Shown here piece after piece: positions 27,045 to 39,172 of a stretch of DNA of 64,000 nucleotides. The notes beneath the pieces were generated by a model that had not been told where the DNA came from, searched no databases, and was given only the letters and a program-made list of their open reading frames with translations. The stretch spans positions 1,922,001-1,986,000 of the forward strand of contig NZ_CP089293.1 in NCBI RefSeq assembly GCF_021919345.1. The letters run 5' to 3'. A program made the translations under genes and the position numbers. The stretch's first letter is position 1; every line of letters starts with the position of its first letter. This DNA is from Paenarthrobacter nicotinovorans (GTDB lineage Bacteria > Actinomycetota > Actinomycetes > Actinomycetales > Micrococcaceae).

Positions 27045-27354
27045 GCCGGGAATATCCACTCGCCTATCCGTGGCGCCTGAGCCTCGAAGGGGTGGCCCGC
27101 AGCAGCGGTGTCCACTCCGACGTCGTCATGAGGTTCGTGGAGCTGGATCTGGTTCGACCTCTGGGAGGCGACGGCCCGGGCGGCCCCTGGTTCAGTCCGG
27201 GGGCTCCGGAAATGATCGCGCGCGTCCTGCGGCTGCATTCAGAGCTGTCGCTCAACTATGCGGCAATCCCGCTGGTACTGGATTTGCTGGCGAGGGTAGA
27301 GACGCTGGAACGACGTTTGGTTGAAATCCCGTATGTGGAAAGGACTGCTGAGCC

Positions 27355-27358
<4 letters not shown>
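27041..27358 (+). CDS. CbpM-like chaperone modulator (MerR-type helix-turn-helix)
   Basis: A 105-aa protein with the MerR-like opening [29 protein letters not shown], then a helix ending [14 protein letters not shown]. CbpM proteins bind the J-domain of CbpA and control its activity. Overlapping both neighbours by ATGA, it sits between the DnaJ protein and ClpB. A DNA-binding HspR-like role is an alternative; HspR proteins are usually longer and more typical of the MerR family. Confidence 0.78.
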
Positions 27359-29987
<2,629 letters not shown>

Positions 29988-29991
<4 letters not shown>

Positions 29992-30416
29992 ACAAAGCCA
30001 TCATCAAATGTCCTCACTGCGGCAAGTCGAACCGCGTTCCGGCCGCCGCCGACGGACGGCCGCGCTGCGGGAGCTGCCACAAGGACCTGCCTTGGGTGGT
30101 TGAAGCGGGCGACGACGACTTCAGCGCGATCGCCGAACGGTCCAGCGTTCCGGTGTTGGTGGACTTTTGGGCTGTGTGGTGCGGACCCTGCCGGATGGTG
30201 AGCCCCGTGCTCGACCAACTGGCACACGAACGCGCCGGTCGCATCAAACTCGTGAAGGTCGATGTGGATCACTCGCCGCAGCTCTCTGCCAGGTTCGCCA
30301 TCCAGGCGGTGCCGACGTTGATGATCATCGTTGACGGCAAAATCGTGGCGAGGCAGGCCGGCGCGGCTCCCGCGCCGGTGTTGAGGTCCTGGTTGGAGGA
30401 GGCACTCTCGAAGTAG
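29988..30416 (+). CDS. Thioredoxin 2-type protein with zinc ribbon
   Basis: A 142-aa thioredoxin. The N-terminal zinc ribbon has [12 protein letters not shown] and CGSCHK (about residues 6-33), as in TrxC/Trx2. The catalytic fold follows with WCGPC in [14 protein letters not shown] and the cis-Pro in [10 protein letters not shown]. It reduces disulfides under oxidative stress. Last gene of the chaperone operon, overlapping clpB by 4 bases, it couples redox repair to disaggregation. Confidence 0.92.
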
Positions 30417-30430
30417 TCCGGGAACAGTGG

Positions 30431-30470
30431 ACGACGGCGGCAGGGGCGGCGGCCCGCCGTCGTGCCTTTA
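30431..30470 (+). terminator. Terminator of the chaperone operon
   Basis: ACGACGGCGG (30431-30440) pairs perfectly with CCGCCGTCGT (30454-30463), followed by GCCTTTA. It lies 14 bases after the thioredoxin stop. Confidence 0.8.
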
Positions 30471-30542
30471 CGGCTGCGCGCGTCAGGTTCACGCCGCGAA
30501 TCCGGGGGATACAGGGCGCGACCCTACGCCGAGGATAGAGTG

Positions 30543-30604
30543 TTGACAGAGTTCAAGTAACGCGGGTAACCTGAGTCACATGTCCGGAAAGTAACGCGCG
30601 TTAC
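30543..30604 (+). promoter_or_regulatory. LacI-type promoter with twin operators
   Basis: A -35 TTGACA (30543-30548) is followed by a -10 like TAACCT (30567-30572) at an 18-nt spacing. Two operators overlap or follow: GTAACGCGGGTAAC (30557-30570) and the perfect palindrome GTAACGCGCGTTAC (30591-30604). The centres are 34 bp apart. The CG-centred half-site GTAACGC is LacI-family in style. Binding of the next gene product would block its own promoter. Confidence 0.75.
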
Positions 30605-30685
30605 CAACGCTGCTTTCCACCCCGGGCCGGCCGAACAACAACGTTGGGCGCAGACCTGGATCAGCGAAGAACACCGGAGCATTCG

Positions 30686-31756
30686 ATGGCGAAAAGCACC
30701 AACCCAGACACCCCCGTGGCTGTGAAGCAGCGGGGTGTCACCATGAAAGACGTAGCCAAGCACGCCGGCGTTTCCCGGACAGCTGTTTCGTTTGTGCTCA
30801 GCAACCGGGAGAACGCAAGCATCTCCGAAGAAACCCGCGCCAGGATCAACGACGCCGTGCAGGAATTGGGCTACCGCCCGAACGCCGGCGCCCGTGCGCT
30901 GGCATCCCGCCGTAGTGACTGGTACGGGATCGTGACGGAGATCGTCACGGCTCCGTTCGCCGTCGACATCATCAAAGGAGCCCAGGACCAAGCCTGGCTT
31001 GACCGCCGGTTCCTGCTCATCGCGCCCTCCGACCAGGCCGATGCCGTGGGACCCAACGAGGGCCTGGAGGATGCTGCTACGGAGAAGCTGTTGGAACAAC
31101 GGGTGGAAGGACTCCTCTACGCAGCCACCTTTCACCGGGGCGTTCACGTCCCCGAAAGTGCCAACGAAGTCCCCACAGTCCTGATCAACTGCTTCGACGC
31201 GGACGGGAAGCTGCCCTCGATCGTCCCGGATGAGCGGGCGGGGGGACGGGTGGCCGTCGAACGCTTGCTCCAAGCCGGCCATACCCGGATCGGTGTCATC
31301 AACCTGGACCCGGCCATTCCTGCGGCAGTAGGGCGTTTGGAGGGTGCCCGCGAAGCACTCGCCGTCGCCGGACTGGAGCTGGACCCCGAACTGGTGGTGT
31401 CCGGGTATGCAACGGCCGACGGCGGTTACGACGCCGCGTGCCACATCCTGGACCGCTACCCGCCACAAGAGAGACCGACGGCGCTGTTCTGCCTCAATGA
31501 CCGCATGGCGATGGGCGCTTATGACGCCATTAAGGAACGGGGCCTGACCATCCCCGGGGACATCGCCGTGATCGGCTTCGACAACCAGGAACTCATTGCG
31601 GCCTACCTGCGGCCCAAATTGACCACAGTTGCGTTGCCGTTCGAAAAAATGGGCGCCTTGGGCGTCCAAACGCTTGCCGCTCTTACAGCAGGACAGCCGA
31701 TCCTTGCCGACCAGCAATTGGTCGACTGTCCGCTGCTAGAACGCTCTTCGGTCTGA
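30686..31756 (+). CDS. LacI-family transcriptional regulator of the fructan cluster
   Basis: A 356-aa repressor. The LacI helix-turn-helix lies at residues 19-45 (VTMKDVAKHAGVSRTAVSFVLS), the hinge helix near PNAGARALASRRS, and the periplasmic-binding-type sugar domain follows (IAVIGFDNQELIAAYLRPKLTTV). ATG at 30686 with GGAG 8 nt upstream. It faces the ABC and GH32 genes in the same direction and probably represses them, releasing on a fructose-containing saccharide. It is autoregulated if the twin operators are its sites. Confidence 0.9.
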   Translation: MAKSTNPDTPVAVKQRGVTMKDVAKHAGVSRTAVSFVLSNRENASISEETRARINDAVQELGYRPNAGARALASRRSDWYGIVTEIVTAPFAVDIIKGAQDQAWLDRRFLLIAPSDQADAVGPNEGLEDAATEKLLEQRVEGLLYAATFHRGVHVPESANEVPTVLINCFDADGKLPSIVPDERAGGRVAVERLLQAGHTRIGVINLDPAIPAAVGRLEGAREALAVAGLELDPELVVSGYATADGGYDAACHILDRYPPQERPTALFCLNDRMAMGAYDAIKERGLTIPGDIAVIGFDNQELIAAYLRPKLTTVALPFEKMGALGVQTLAALTAGQPILADQQLVDCPLLERSSV

Positions 31757-31834
31757 CCGCGAAATCAATGCCGAAGAGCAACCCTTACCCACCCCTTCAC
31801 CTTGGACGATGAAGATAGGAAAGAGATAACCATC

Positions 31835-33508
31835 ATGACACAACCCCGATACTTCCGGGCTGCCCGGATCACGGCGGCGAGCCTTGCAGTGGGCGCGATG
31901 CTGCTCACCGGCTGCACGGCAAACGTCTCTAAAACAGGCACCTCCGACGCCGGAGCGAACGCCGGCGCGTTCCTCACCATCCCGCGGGAGGACATGGGCA
32001 CATTCGTGCAGAATTTCAACCCGTTCGCTCCCACGGTGAACCCGATGGTCCAACAGTCCATCTATGAATCCCTCCTCATTTTCAACCCGGCCAAGGGGGA
32101 CACGGTGCCGTGGCTGGCCACGGAGTGGAAAGCAGCCGAGGACGGCAAATCGGTCACCTTCACTCTCCGTGACGGTGTGAAATGGTCCGACGGGCAGCCC
32201 CTCGTGGCTGATGACGTTGCCTACACCTTCGAACTCCAGAAGAAGATCAAGGGCGGCTTTGAGTACCTGGACACCGTCACCGCCGAGGGCAACAAGGTCA
32301 CTTTCAACTTCAACAAGCCGTGGTCGCCGGCCCTCTACGACGTCGGCCAACTCAGCATCCTGCCCAAGCACATCTGGTCCGCTTTGCCGGACCCGGAGAA
32401 GGATGCGAATGCCAAGCCGGTAGGTACCGGGCCGTACACCGAGGTTGATACTTTCCAGGCCCAGTCCTTCGTGCTGAAGAAGAACCCCAATTACTGGCAG
32501 CCTGAAAAGCAGAAGATCGCCGGCATCAAGATGCTCGCTTTCGCAGGAAACGACGGCGCCAACCTCGCCGCAGCGAACGGGGACGTGGACTGGGCTCCGC
32601 AGTACATTCCCAACATCGAAAAGACCTTTGTTTCAAAGGACAAGGAACACCGCCAATACTGGTTCCCCGCCACCGGTGCCATGATCAACTGGCAGCTCAA
32701 CACCACCAAGGCGCCGTTCAACGATGTCGACGTCCGCAAAGCACTGAGCATGGCCGTGGACCGTGACCAGGTCACCAAGATCGGCATGAGCGGTTACGCC
32801 AAGCCGGCTGACTGCACCGGGCTCTCCGGTAATTATGAGACCTGGAAGAACGCCCAGGTGAAGGACAACTGCACGTGGACCAACCACGATGTGCAGAAGG
32901 CCAACGAGCTTCTGGACAAGGCGGGATACCCCAAGGGAGCAGACGGCAAGCGCACCCTCAAAGACGGCAAGCCTTTTGAATTCAAGATCTCCGTAGGTGC
33001 CACATCCTCTGACTGGCTTTCCGTGGCCAACGTTATCTCGCAGAACCTGGCCGAGGTGGGCGTCACGGCCAAGGTCGAGTCCCCGGACTGGGCCGCTGTG
33101 GTCGCGGGCTATGAGACCGGCGACTTCGATTCCGGCATCGTTTGGAGCGCCAACGATCCCAGCCCGTACAAGTACTTCAACACCTCCATGGGCACCGCAA
33201 CGGTCAAACCGGTAGGCACGAAGACGTTCGATAACTACCACCGCTTCGGCGACACGAAGGCCGATGCCCTGTTGGCCGACTTCGTTGCGGAGACCGACGA
33301 GTCCAAGCAAAAGGACATCGCCAACAAGCTGCAGGAAGAGTACAACGACGCAGCACCGCTGGTGCCGCTGTTCTCAGGCCCTGAATGGGGTGCCTTCAAT
33401 GACACCCGCTTCACCGGCTGGCCCACCGAGGGCAACCCGTACGCCACGCTGTCCGTCCGATCACCTACGACGGTGCTGGTTCTGACCACCCTGGAACCGC
33501 GGAAGTAA
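31835..33508 (+). CDS. ABC transporter substrate-binding lipoprotein, family 5
   Basis: A 557-aa extracellular SBP_bac_5 protein, the family of dipeptide and oligopeptide binders, which also includes oligosaccharide binders. The lipobox is LLTGC after a hydrophobic signal (about Cys27). Family blocks include YESLLIFNPAKGDTVPWLA, GKSVTFTLRDGVKWSDGQPL and INWQLNTTKAPFNDVDVRKA. ATG at 31835 follows AAAGAG; the frame is open a little further upstream. Context (LacI regulator, GH32 enzymes) argues that it binds fructan oligosaccharides rather than peptides. The C-terminus ends in a hydrophobic/basic stretch, TTVLVLTTLEPRK, not usual for a soluble lipoprotein domain. Confidence 0.88.
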   Translation: MTQPRYFRAARITAASLAVGAMLLTGCTANVSKTGTSDAGANAGAFLTIPREDMGTFVQNFNPFAPTVNPMVQQSIYESLLIFNPAKGDTVPWLATEWKAAEDGKSVTFTLRDGVKWSDGQPLVADDVAYTFELQKKIKGGFEYLDTVTAEGNKVTFNFNKPWSPALYDVGQLSILPKHIWSALPDPEKDANAKPVGTGPYTEVDTFQAQSFVLKKNPNYWQPEKQKIAGIKMLAFAGNDGANLAAANGDVDWAPQYIPNIEKTFVSKDKEHRQYWFPATGAMINWQLNTTKAPFNDVDVRKALSMAVDRDQVTKIGMSGYAKPADCTGLSGNYETWKNAQVKDNCTWTNHDVQKANELLDKAGYPKGADGKRTLKDGKPFEFKISVGATSSDWLSVANVISQNLAEVGVTAKVESPDWAAVVAGYETGDFDSGIVWSANDPSPYKYFNTSMGTATVKPVGTKTFDNYHRFGDTKADALLADFVAETDESKQKDIANKLQEEYNDAAPLVPLFSGPEWGAFNDTRFTGWPTEGNPYATLSVRSPTTVLVLTTLEPRK

Positions 33509-33649
33509 ATCCCCGCAACTCTTCTCACTGCACGCCCGGCGGTTGCCCGCTGCCACGACGCCGCCACCTTGCCGCTGAACCGGCCACTGCCGCCGGGCGT
33601 GCCCTCTTCACTTTCCGCAATCCCCGCAATTCCCGAATGGAGGGAAACC

Positions 33650-34627
33650 GTGCGCTTCATCCTGCGCCGCCTTGGTTTCTACCTGATCGCCTTCTGGGCA
33701 TCCATCACCCTGAATTTCCTGCTCCCGCGCTTCATGCCGGGAGACCCCGTATCCCGCATGTTTGCCCGCTCCCAGGACCGAATGCAACCGGAGCAGATCG
33801 AGGCCCTGCGCCAGCTGCTGGGTGTTGACGACCGGCCCATCTGGGAGCAATACATCGACTACCTGCACAACATCTTCACCGGCCAGATGGGGGTCTCCAT
33901 CTCCCGTTTCCCCACGCCGGTCACCGAAGTCATTTCGTCCCAGATCGGCTGGACGCTGCTACTGGGCGGAACCGCGCTGGTGATTGCCGCCGTCGTGGGT
34001 AACCTGCTGGGCGTCCTGGCCGCATGGCGGCGCGGCGGAGCGATCGACTCTGCGCTCCCGCCGGTGCTGGTTTTCATCGGCTCGTTCCCGTACTTCTGGC
34101 TCGCGATGGGTGCGCTGTACCTGTTCGGGGTGGTGCTGGGTTGGTTCCCGATCCGGCATGCGTTCACCGATGGTTTGGAGCCCGCGTTCACTTGGGAGTT
34201 CATCGGCGACGTCGGGGCTCACCTGGTGTTGCCGGCGCTGACGATCGTGCTGGTCTCCATTGGCGGCTGGATGCTGGGAATGCGCAACACCATGATCGCC
34301 ACGAATTCGGAGGACTACATCACCATGGCCGAAGCCAAGGGACTCCGCCCGGGCCGCATCATGCTTCGCTACGCAGCACGCAACGCCATGCTGCCCTCGG
34401 TGACGAGCTTCGGGATGGGACTGGGATTCGTGGTGGGCGGTGCGCTGCTCACTGAAGTGGTTTTCGCCTATCCGGGCGTCGGCTACCAACTGCTGAACGC
34501 CGTCCAGGGCCTCGACTATCCACTGATGCAGGGCTTGTTCCTGACCATCACCGCCGCCGTGCTGCTAGCCAACTTCCTGGTGGACATCCTCTACGTCCGC
34601 CTCGACCCGCGCGTGCGCAGCAACTAG
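33650..34627 (+). CDS. ABC transporter permease, DppB/OppB type
   Basis: A 325-aa permease with the family start VRFILRRLGFYLIAFWASITLNFLLPRFMPGDP, six predicted helices, and the coupling loop TMAEAKGLRPGRIMLRYAARNA. The GTG at 33650 with GGAGGG 5-9 nt upstream was chosen; a longer frame begins at 33569. It pairs with the DppC-type permease just downstream to form the membrane pore of the importer. Confidence 0.92.
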   Translation: MRFILRRLGFYLIAFWASITLNFLLPRFMPGDPVSRMFARSQDRMQPEQIEALRQLLGVDDRPIWEQYIDYLHNIFTGQMGVSISRFPTPVTEVISSQIGWTLLLGGTALVIAAVVGNLLGVLAAWRRGGAIDSALPPVLVFIGSFPYFWLAMGALYLFGVVLGWFPIRHAFTDGLEPAFTWEFIGDVGAHLVLPALTIVLVSIGGWMLGMRNTMIATNSEDYITMAEAKGLRPGRIMLRYAARNAMLPSVTSFGMGLGFVVGGALLTEVVFAYPGVGYQLLNAVQGLDYPLMQGLFLTITAAVLLANFLVDILYVRLDPRVRSN

Positions 34628-34637
34628 AGGACTGATC

Positions 34638-35576
34638 ATGACAACCGCACTTCTGAAGCAGCCCACTCAAGCTCCGGCTGCCCGCAAACCCAACCGCAGC
34701 TTCGTCCACGGACTTCTCACGAACAAGAAAGCCTTGCTGGGCATGACCGTGATGATCGTGTTCATTGCGTTGGCACTCCTGGCGCCGGTGTTGTTCCCCG
34801 GCGATCCGTCACGTATCACCGCGATGGCGTCCCTGGAACCGGATGCAGAGCACTGGCTGGGGACTACCGCCAAGGGACAGGACGTGCTGGCGCTGACCGT
34901 CCACGGCTCACGGAGTTCCCTGTTCGTGGGACTGACGGTGGGTCTGGCGTCCACTTTCATCGGCATTCTCGTGGGTCTGGCCTCGGCGTACTTCGGCAAG
35001 TTCATTGACGAAGCCCTGTCCCTGGTCACCAACGTCTTCCTGCTTCTGCCCGGACTGCCCCTGCTGGTCATCCTGGCGGCGTTCCTTCCGCCGGGCCTGG
35101 GGACTGTGATCCTGGTTCTTGTGGTCACGGGATGGGCCGGTTCGGCCCGCGTCCTGCGCTCCCAGGCACTGTCAATCCGGTCCAAGGACTTCGTCGCTGC
35201 GGCCGTCGTGTCCGGCGAACGGGCAGGACGGATCATGTTCCGCGAGATCCTGCCCAACATGGCCTCGATCGTCATGGGCACGCTGCTGGCCTGCGTCATC
35301 TACGGCATCGGAGCCCAAGCGGGCCTGGAGTTCCTGGGTCTTGGTGACGTCAGCACGGTCTCGTGGGGCAACAACCTCTTCTGGGCCGGTAACGAAGGTG
35401 CCCTGCTCACCGGAAGCTGGTGGGTCTTCGTACCCTCCGGTGTGTGCATCGCACTGGTCGCGTTCGCCCTTGCCCTGATCAACTACGCCGTGGACGAAGT
35501 CACCAATCCGCGGCTGCGAAAGATCAAGACGCCCAAAACAACACCCACGAAAGCCGAAACGAGCACCGCCAAATGA
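34638..35576 (+). CDS. ABC transporter permease, DppC/OppC type
   Basis: A 312-aa permease. A cytoplasmic N-terminus (KPNRSFVHGLLTNKKALLG) precedes a first helix, then the OppC_N segment GDPSRITAMASLEPDAEHWLGTTAKGQDVL and five helices with the coupling loop VAAAVVSGERAGRIMFREILPN. It ends in a charged Lys/Thr tail. The stop overlaps the next ATG by 4 bases. Confidence 0.92.
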   Translation: MTTALLKQPTQAPAARKPNRSFVHGLLTNKKALLGMTVMIVFIALALLAPVLFPGDPSRITAMASLEPDAEHWLGTTAKGQDVLALTVHGSRSSLFVGLTVGLASTFIGILVGLASAYFGKFIDEALSLVTNVFLLLPGLPLLVILAAFLPPGLGTVILVLVVTGWAGSARVLRSQALSIRSKDFVAAAVVSGERAGRIMFREILPNMASIVMGTLLACVIYGIGAQAGLEFLGLGDVSTVSWGNNLFWAGNEGALLTGSWWVFVPSGVCIALVAFALALINYAVDEVTNPRLRKIKTPKTTPTKAETSTAK

Positions 35577-36535
35577 CCATCTCCCAAGTCTCCTTCGGCT
35601 CCCACGAACCCGTCCTCGACGTCAAGAACCTCACCGTCAAGTACATCGGAGATACCCGCTCCACCACCGCCGTCGACCGCGTTTCCTTCAGCATCGGCAC
35701 CGGCGAGGTGTTCGGTCTGGCGGGGGAGTCCGGCTGCGGCAAGTCCACCATTGCCAACTCGATCATGAGGCTCCTGAAGGACCCCGCAAAGATCGCCGGC
35801 GGCAGCATTTCCTTCGGCGGCAAGGACGTCCTGGCCATGAGCGCCGAGGAGCTGCGGCGCTTCCGGTGGCAGGACGTGGCGATGGTGTTCCAGTCGGCCA
35901 TGAATTCGCTCAATCCGGTGATGACCATCGGCGACCAGATCGTGGACATCTTCACCACCCACGCCGGTTACTCCCGGAAGGAATCGTTGCGACGTGCCGG
36001 TGAACTGCTGGAGCTTGTCAGGATCGATCCCGCCCGGCTGAAGTCCTACCCGCACCAGCTCTCCGGCGGAATGCGTCAGCGTGCCGTCATTGCCATGGCC
36101 GTGGCGCTCAAGCCGTCACTGCTGATCCTCGACGAGCCCACCACAGCACTGGACGTGGTGGTGCAACAGGAAATCATGGCCCAAATCAAGGAACTGCAAC
36201 GCGAGCTTGGCTTCTCCGTCCTTTTCATCACGCACGATATGTCCCTCATGGTGGAACTCTCGCACCGCATGGCCGTCATGTACGGCGGCCGGATCGTGGA
36301 AACCGCGAAAGCCCAGGACGTATATGCCGATCCCCGTCACCCCTACACCCAGGCACTGATGGGCGCGTTTCCGCCCCTTACCGGTCCCCGCGTTCCGTTG
36401 ACGGGACTGCCCGACGGCGTGAAGTTCCGGGACATCCCGGACCTCACCGAGGCAGCACCCGGCCATTTTGTGGCCCCGTTTGGTGCCGACGCTTCGGTGA
36501 TTGATTCGACTGACTTCGAAGGAGCTGCACGATGA
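35573..36535 (+). CDS. ABC transporter ATP-binding protein, DppD/OppD type
   Basis: A 320-aa ATPase. Walker A is GESGCGKST, the Q-loop is MVFQSAMNSLNPVM, the signature is LSGGMRQR, Walker B is LLILDEPTTALD, and the switch is ITHDM. The C-terminal oligopeptide-transporter extension (YTQALMGAFPPLTGPRVPLTGLPDG) is present, but the Cys-rich part usual in DppD is shortened. ATG overlaps the DppC stop. Confidence 0.94.
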   Translation: MTISQVSFGSHEPVLDVKNLTVKYIGDTRSTTAVDRVSFSIGTGEVFGLAGESGCGKSTIANSIMRLLKDPAKIAGGSISFGGKDVLAMSAEELRRFRWQDVAMVFQSAMNSLNPVMTIGDQIVDIFTTHAGYSRKESLRRAGELLELVRIDPARLKSYPHQLSGGMRQRAVIAMAVALKPSLLILDEPTTALDVVVQQEIMAQIKELQRELGFSVLFITHDMSLMVELSHRMAVMYGGRIVETAKAQDVYADPRHPYTQALMGAFPPLTGPRVPLTGLPDGVKFRDIPDLTEAAPGHFVAPFGADASVIDSTDFEGAAR

Positions 36536-37623
36536 GCCACTCCCTGATGACCCCCTCGGCCGCGTCCAAAACCAGTACCCCTGCCCTTGAAATCCGTGGA
36601 CTGGGAAAGTCGTTCCCGATTGGCGGCTTGTTCTCCCGCGACTCCGTCCGCGCCCTGCACGACATCGATCTGACCATCGGCAAGGGCGAAATCGTAGCCC
36701 TCGTGGGAGAGTCCGGTTCCGGCAAGAGCACCTTGGCCCGCTGTGTGGCGCGGCTCGAGAAGCCGAGTTCGGGGGAGATCCTCATTGACGGCGTCGATGT
36801 CCTCAAACGGGATCGTTTCCAAGCGTCCCGGGCCTTCCGGTCCCAATTGCAGATGGTGTTCCAGGACCCCTTCGGCTCCTTGAACCCGGCCCACAGGATC
36901 GAGCATTTCCTGCGGCGTTCCCTGGCGATCCACGGCAAGGGCGGTTCCGAGGAGCAGACCCGGCACCGCCTGGAAGAACTTATGACCACCGTCGGCCTGG
37001 AAGCTGACATGCTGAACTCGTACCCGCACGAGCTCTCGGGAGGTCAGCGCCAACGCGTTGCGATCGCCCGGGCCCTGGCCGTTGAACCGCAGGTCATCCT
37101 GGCCGACGAGCCGACGTCCATGCTGGACGTCTCCGTCCGGATCGGCGTGCTGAACCTGATGCGTAAGCTCCGCGACGAGCAAGGCATCTCCATGCTGTAC
37201 ATCACCCACGACCTCGCCTCCGCCCGCTACCTGGCGGACCGGACGGCGGTCATGTTCGCCGGAGAGCTCGTTGAAGAGGGCGAGTCCCTGGATCTGTTGG
37301 CCAACCCTGCGCACCCCTACACCCAACTGCTGGTCTCGGCCGTGCCGGATCCGGCCCGGGCGGGCTCGTACGATCCCGTCCGCCGGGCCGAACTGAGGCA
37401 GGCGGTCATGGCCTCGACGCACTGCATGTTCGACGGCGACCCGGACCAAGCCTGCTCGGCCGAGGAACCCGTCCGCCATCGGGTGGGGGACCCCGAAAAC
37501 CGTCACTGGGTGCGCTGCCACCTGTACCGTCCATGGGCCGCTGCCGGCGGCCACGCCCTGGCGAGTGAACCAATCCAACCCGGCCACCCGGCGTCGACCG
37601 CTCAAGATGAGGCTTCCGCATGA
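36532..37623 (+). CDS. ABC transporter ATP-binding protein, DppF/OppF type
   Basis: A 363-aa ATPase, the partner of the DppD-type subunit. Walker A is GESGSGKST, the signature is LSGGQRQR, and Walker B is VILADEPTSMLD. The C-terminal extension carries a cysteine cluster with HCMFDGDPDQACSAEEP and WVRCHLYRP, the region that binds an iron-sulfur cluster in some DppD/F proteins. ATGA overlaps occur at both ends, so the importer and the GH32 gene are translated as one unit. Confidence 0.93.
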   Translation: MSHSLMTPSAASKTSTPALEIRGLGKSFPIGGLFSRDSVRALHDIDLTIGKGEIVALVGESGSGKSTLARCVARLEKPSSGEILIDGVDVLKRDRFQASRAFRSQLQMVFQDPFGSLNPAHRIEHFLRRSLAIHGKGGSEEQTRHRLEELMTTVGLEADMLNSYPHELSGGQRQRVAIARALAVEPQVILADEPTSMLDVSVRIGVLNLMRKLRDEQGISMLYITHDLASARYLADRTAVMFAGELVEEGESLDLLANPAHPYTQLLVSAVPDPARAGSYDPVRRAELRQAVMASTHCMFDGDPDQACSAEEPVRHRVGDPENRHWVRCHLYRPWAAAGGHALASEPIQPGHPASTAQDEASA

Positions 37624-39167
37624 CTGAAGTGACCCATCCGCTCGCCACGGTTCCGCAGGATGAATTAGTGGCCCGTGCCGAGGCAGATCCACTAAGGCCG
37701 CGTTTCCACTTCGTCTCGCCGGCCGGTTGGCTCAACGATCCCAACGGTGTCAGCCAATGGAACGGCACTTACCATCTCTTCTATCAGTACAACCCGGAGG
37801 GTGCCTTCCACCACCGCATCCAGTGGGGCCACGCCACCAGCACCGATCTGGTCTCCTGGAGTGACCAACCCGTAGCTTTGGAGCCGTCCGCGGGACCGGA
37901 CGCCGAGGGCTGCTGGTCAGGGGTGTTGGTGAACGACGGCGGCACGCCCACCTTGGTGTACTCCGGGCGGTACGCCGGCAAGGAGTTGCCCTGCGTCGCC
38001 GCAGGAACTCCGGACCTGCAGGACTGGACCAAGGACCCCGGAAACCCGGTCATTGGCGCACCGCCGGCCGGTGTGGACATCACGGCCTTCCGCGATCATT
38101 GCGTGTGGCGGGAGGGAAGCGTTTGGCGGCAGCTGGTCGGTTCGGGGATCCGGGACGTCGGCGGCACGGCGTTTCTTTACGAGTCCTCGGACCTGCGCAC
38201 CTGGGATTATCTCGGGCCACTGTTCATCGGGGATGCCTCTCAAGGTGATCCTGAAGGCCCTGACTGGACGGGGACCATGTGGGAATGTGTTGATCTTTTC
38301 CGTGCAGGACAAGGATCGTTGGGATCTCCACATGCCGGTGACTCGACGGATGTGTTGGTCTTTTCCGCGTGGAACGACGGCGAAACCCGCCACCCGCTGT
38401 ACTGGACGGGTCGTTACGCCGGCGACACCTTCGAACCCGGGTCGCTGCACCGGCTGGATTTCGGCGGCCGCTTCTTCTACGCGCCCCAGTCTTTCCAGGA
38501 TGAATCCGGCCGGCGGGTCATGTTCGGCTGGATGCAGGAGGGGCGAAGCGACGCAGCCATGGTGGAAGCCGGGTGGTCGGGGGTCATGAGCCTGCCGCGG
38601 GTCGCCACGTTGGGCAACGACGGAACCCTGGAGTTCGCGCCAGTGCCCGAAATCGGGAAGCTGCGCAGGAATCACTCCCATGTGCCTGCCCAGGTACTGG
38701 TGGCCGGAACGGCCATGGATACCGGTGTTTCCGGCAACCAACTCGACCTTGAGGTGGAGTTGCAGCTCTCCGCAGGTGCGGAGCTGCGACTCGGACTGCT
38801 TGGATCCGTGGACGGCGCTGAAGAGACGGTGGTCATTCTGGGCCGCTCGGCCGACGGAGGCGCCACCGGCATGCTGCATCTGGACCGCACGCGCAGCAGC
38901 CTGGACCCGGCCGTTGATGTGGAGGAGAAGTCCGGCCCCCTTCCCATGACGGACGGATGGGTTCGCCTACGCATTCTGGTGGACCGGTCCGCCGTCGAAA
39001 TTTTCGCCAACGGCAAGCCGCTGACTGCCCGCGTCTACCCGACCCAAGGCGGCGGGCGCGTAACACTGGCCGCCACCGAAGGTACGGTGCGGCTCCTCTC
39101 CTTTGATGCTTGGACCATGGCCGGGGTGTTCGAAGAAACCCGCAGCCTCCTGCCGGAACGGAAGTGA
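37620..39167 (+). CDS. GH32 family beta-fructosidase, intracellular
   Basis: A 515-aa glycoside hydrolase. The N-terminal five-bladed propeller has WLNDPNG with the nucleophile Asp (about residue 40), then the fixing motif FRDH, and MWECVDLF with the acid/base Glu. The C-terminal beta-sandwich ends LRILVDRSAVEIFANGKPL. The fixer reads RDH where most members have RDP. No signal peptide is seen, so it hydrolyses imported sucrose or fructo-oligosaccharides in the cytoplasm. It overlaps the DppF-type gene by 4 bases, tying uptake to breakdown. Confidence 0.93.
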   Translation: MTEVTHPLATVPQDELVARAEADPLRPRFHFVSPAGWLNDPNGVSQWNGTYHLFYQYNPEGAFHHRIQWGHATSTDLVSWSDQPVALEPSAGPDAEGCWSGVLVNDGGTPTLVYSGRYAGKELPCVAAGTPDLQDWTKDPGNPVIGAPPAGVDITAFRDHCVWREGSVWRQLVGSGIRDVGGTAFLYESSDLRTWDYLGPLFIGDASQGDPEGPDWTGTMWECVDLFRAGQGSLGSPHAGDSTDVLVFSAWNDGETRHPLYWTGRYAGDTFEPGSLHRLDFGGRFFYAPQSFQDESGRRVMFGWMQEGRSDAAMVEAGWSGVMSLPRVATLGNDGTLEFAPVPEIGKLRRNHSHVPAQVLVAGTAMDTGVSGNQLDLEVELQLSAGAELRLGLLGSVDGAEETVVILGRSADGGATGMLHLDRTRSSLDPAVDVEEKSGPLPMTDGWVRLRILVDRSAVEIFANGKPLTARVYPTQGGGRVTLAATEGTVRLLSFDAWTMAGVFEETRSLLPERK

Positions 39168-39172
39168 AACCC

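Noticed and set aside
30524..31717. Long minus-strand frame of 397 codons across the LacI gene
   Set aside because: Antisense shadow of the LacI regulator; low-complexity composition.
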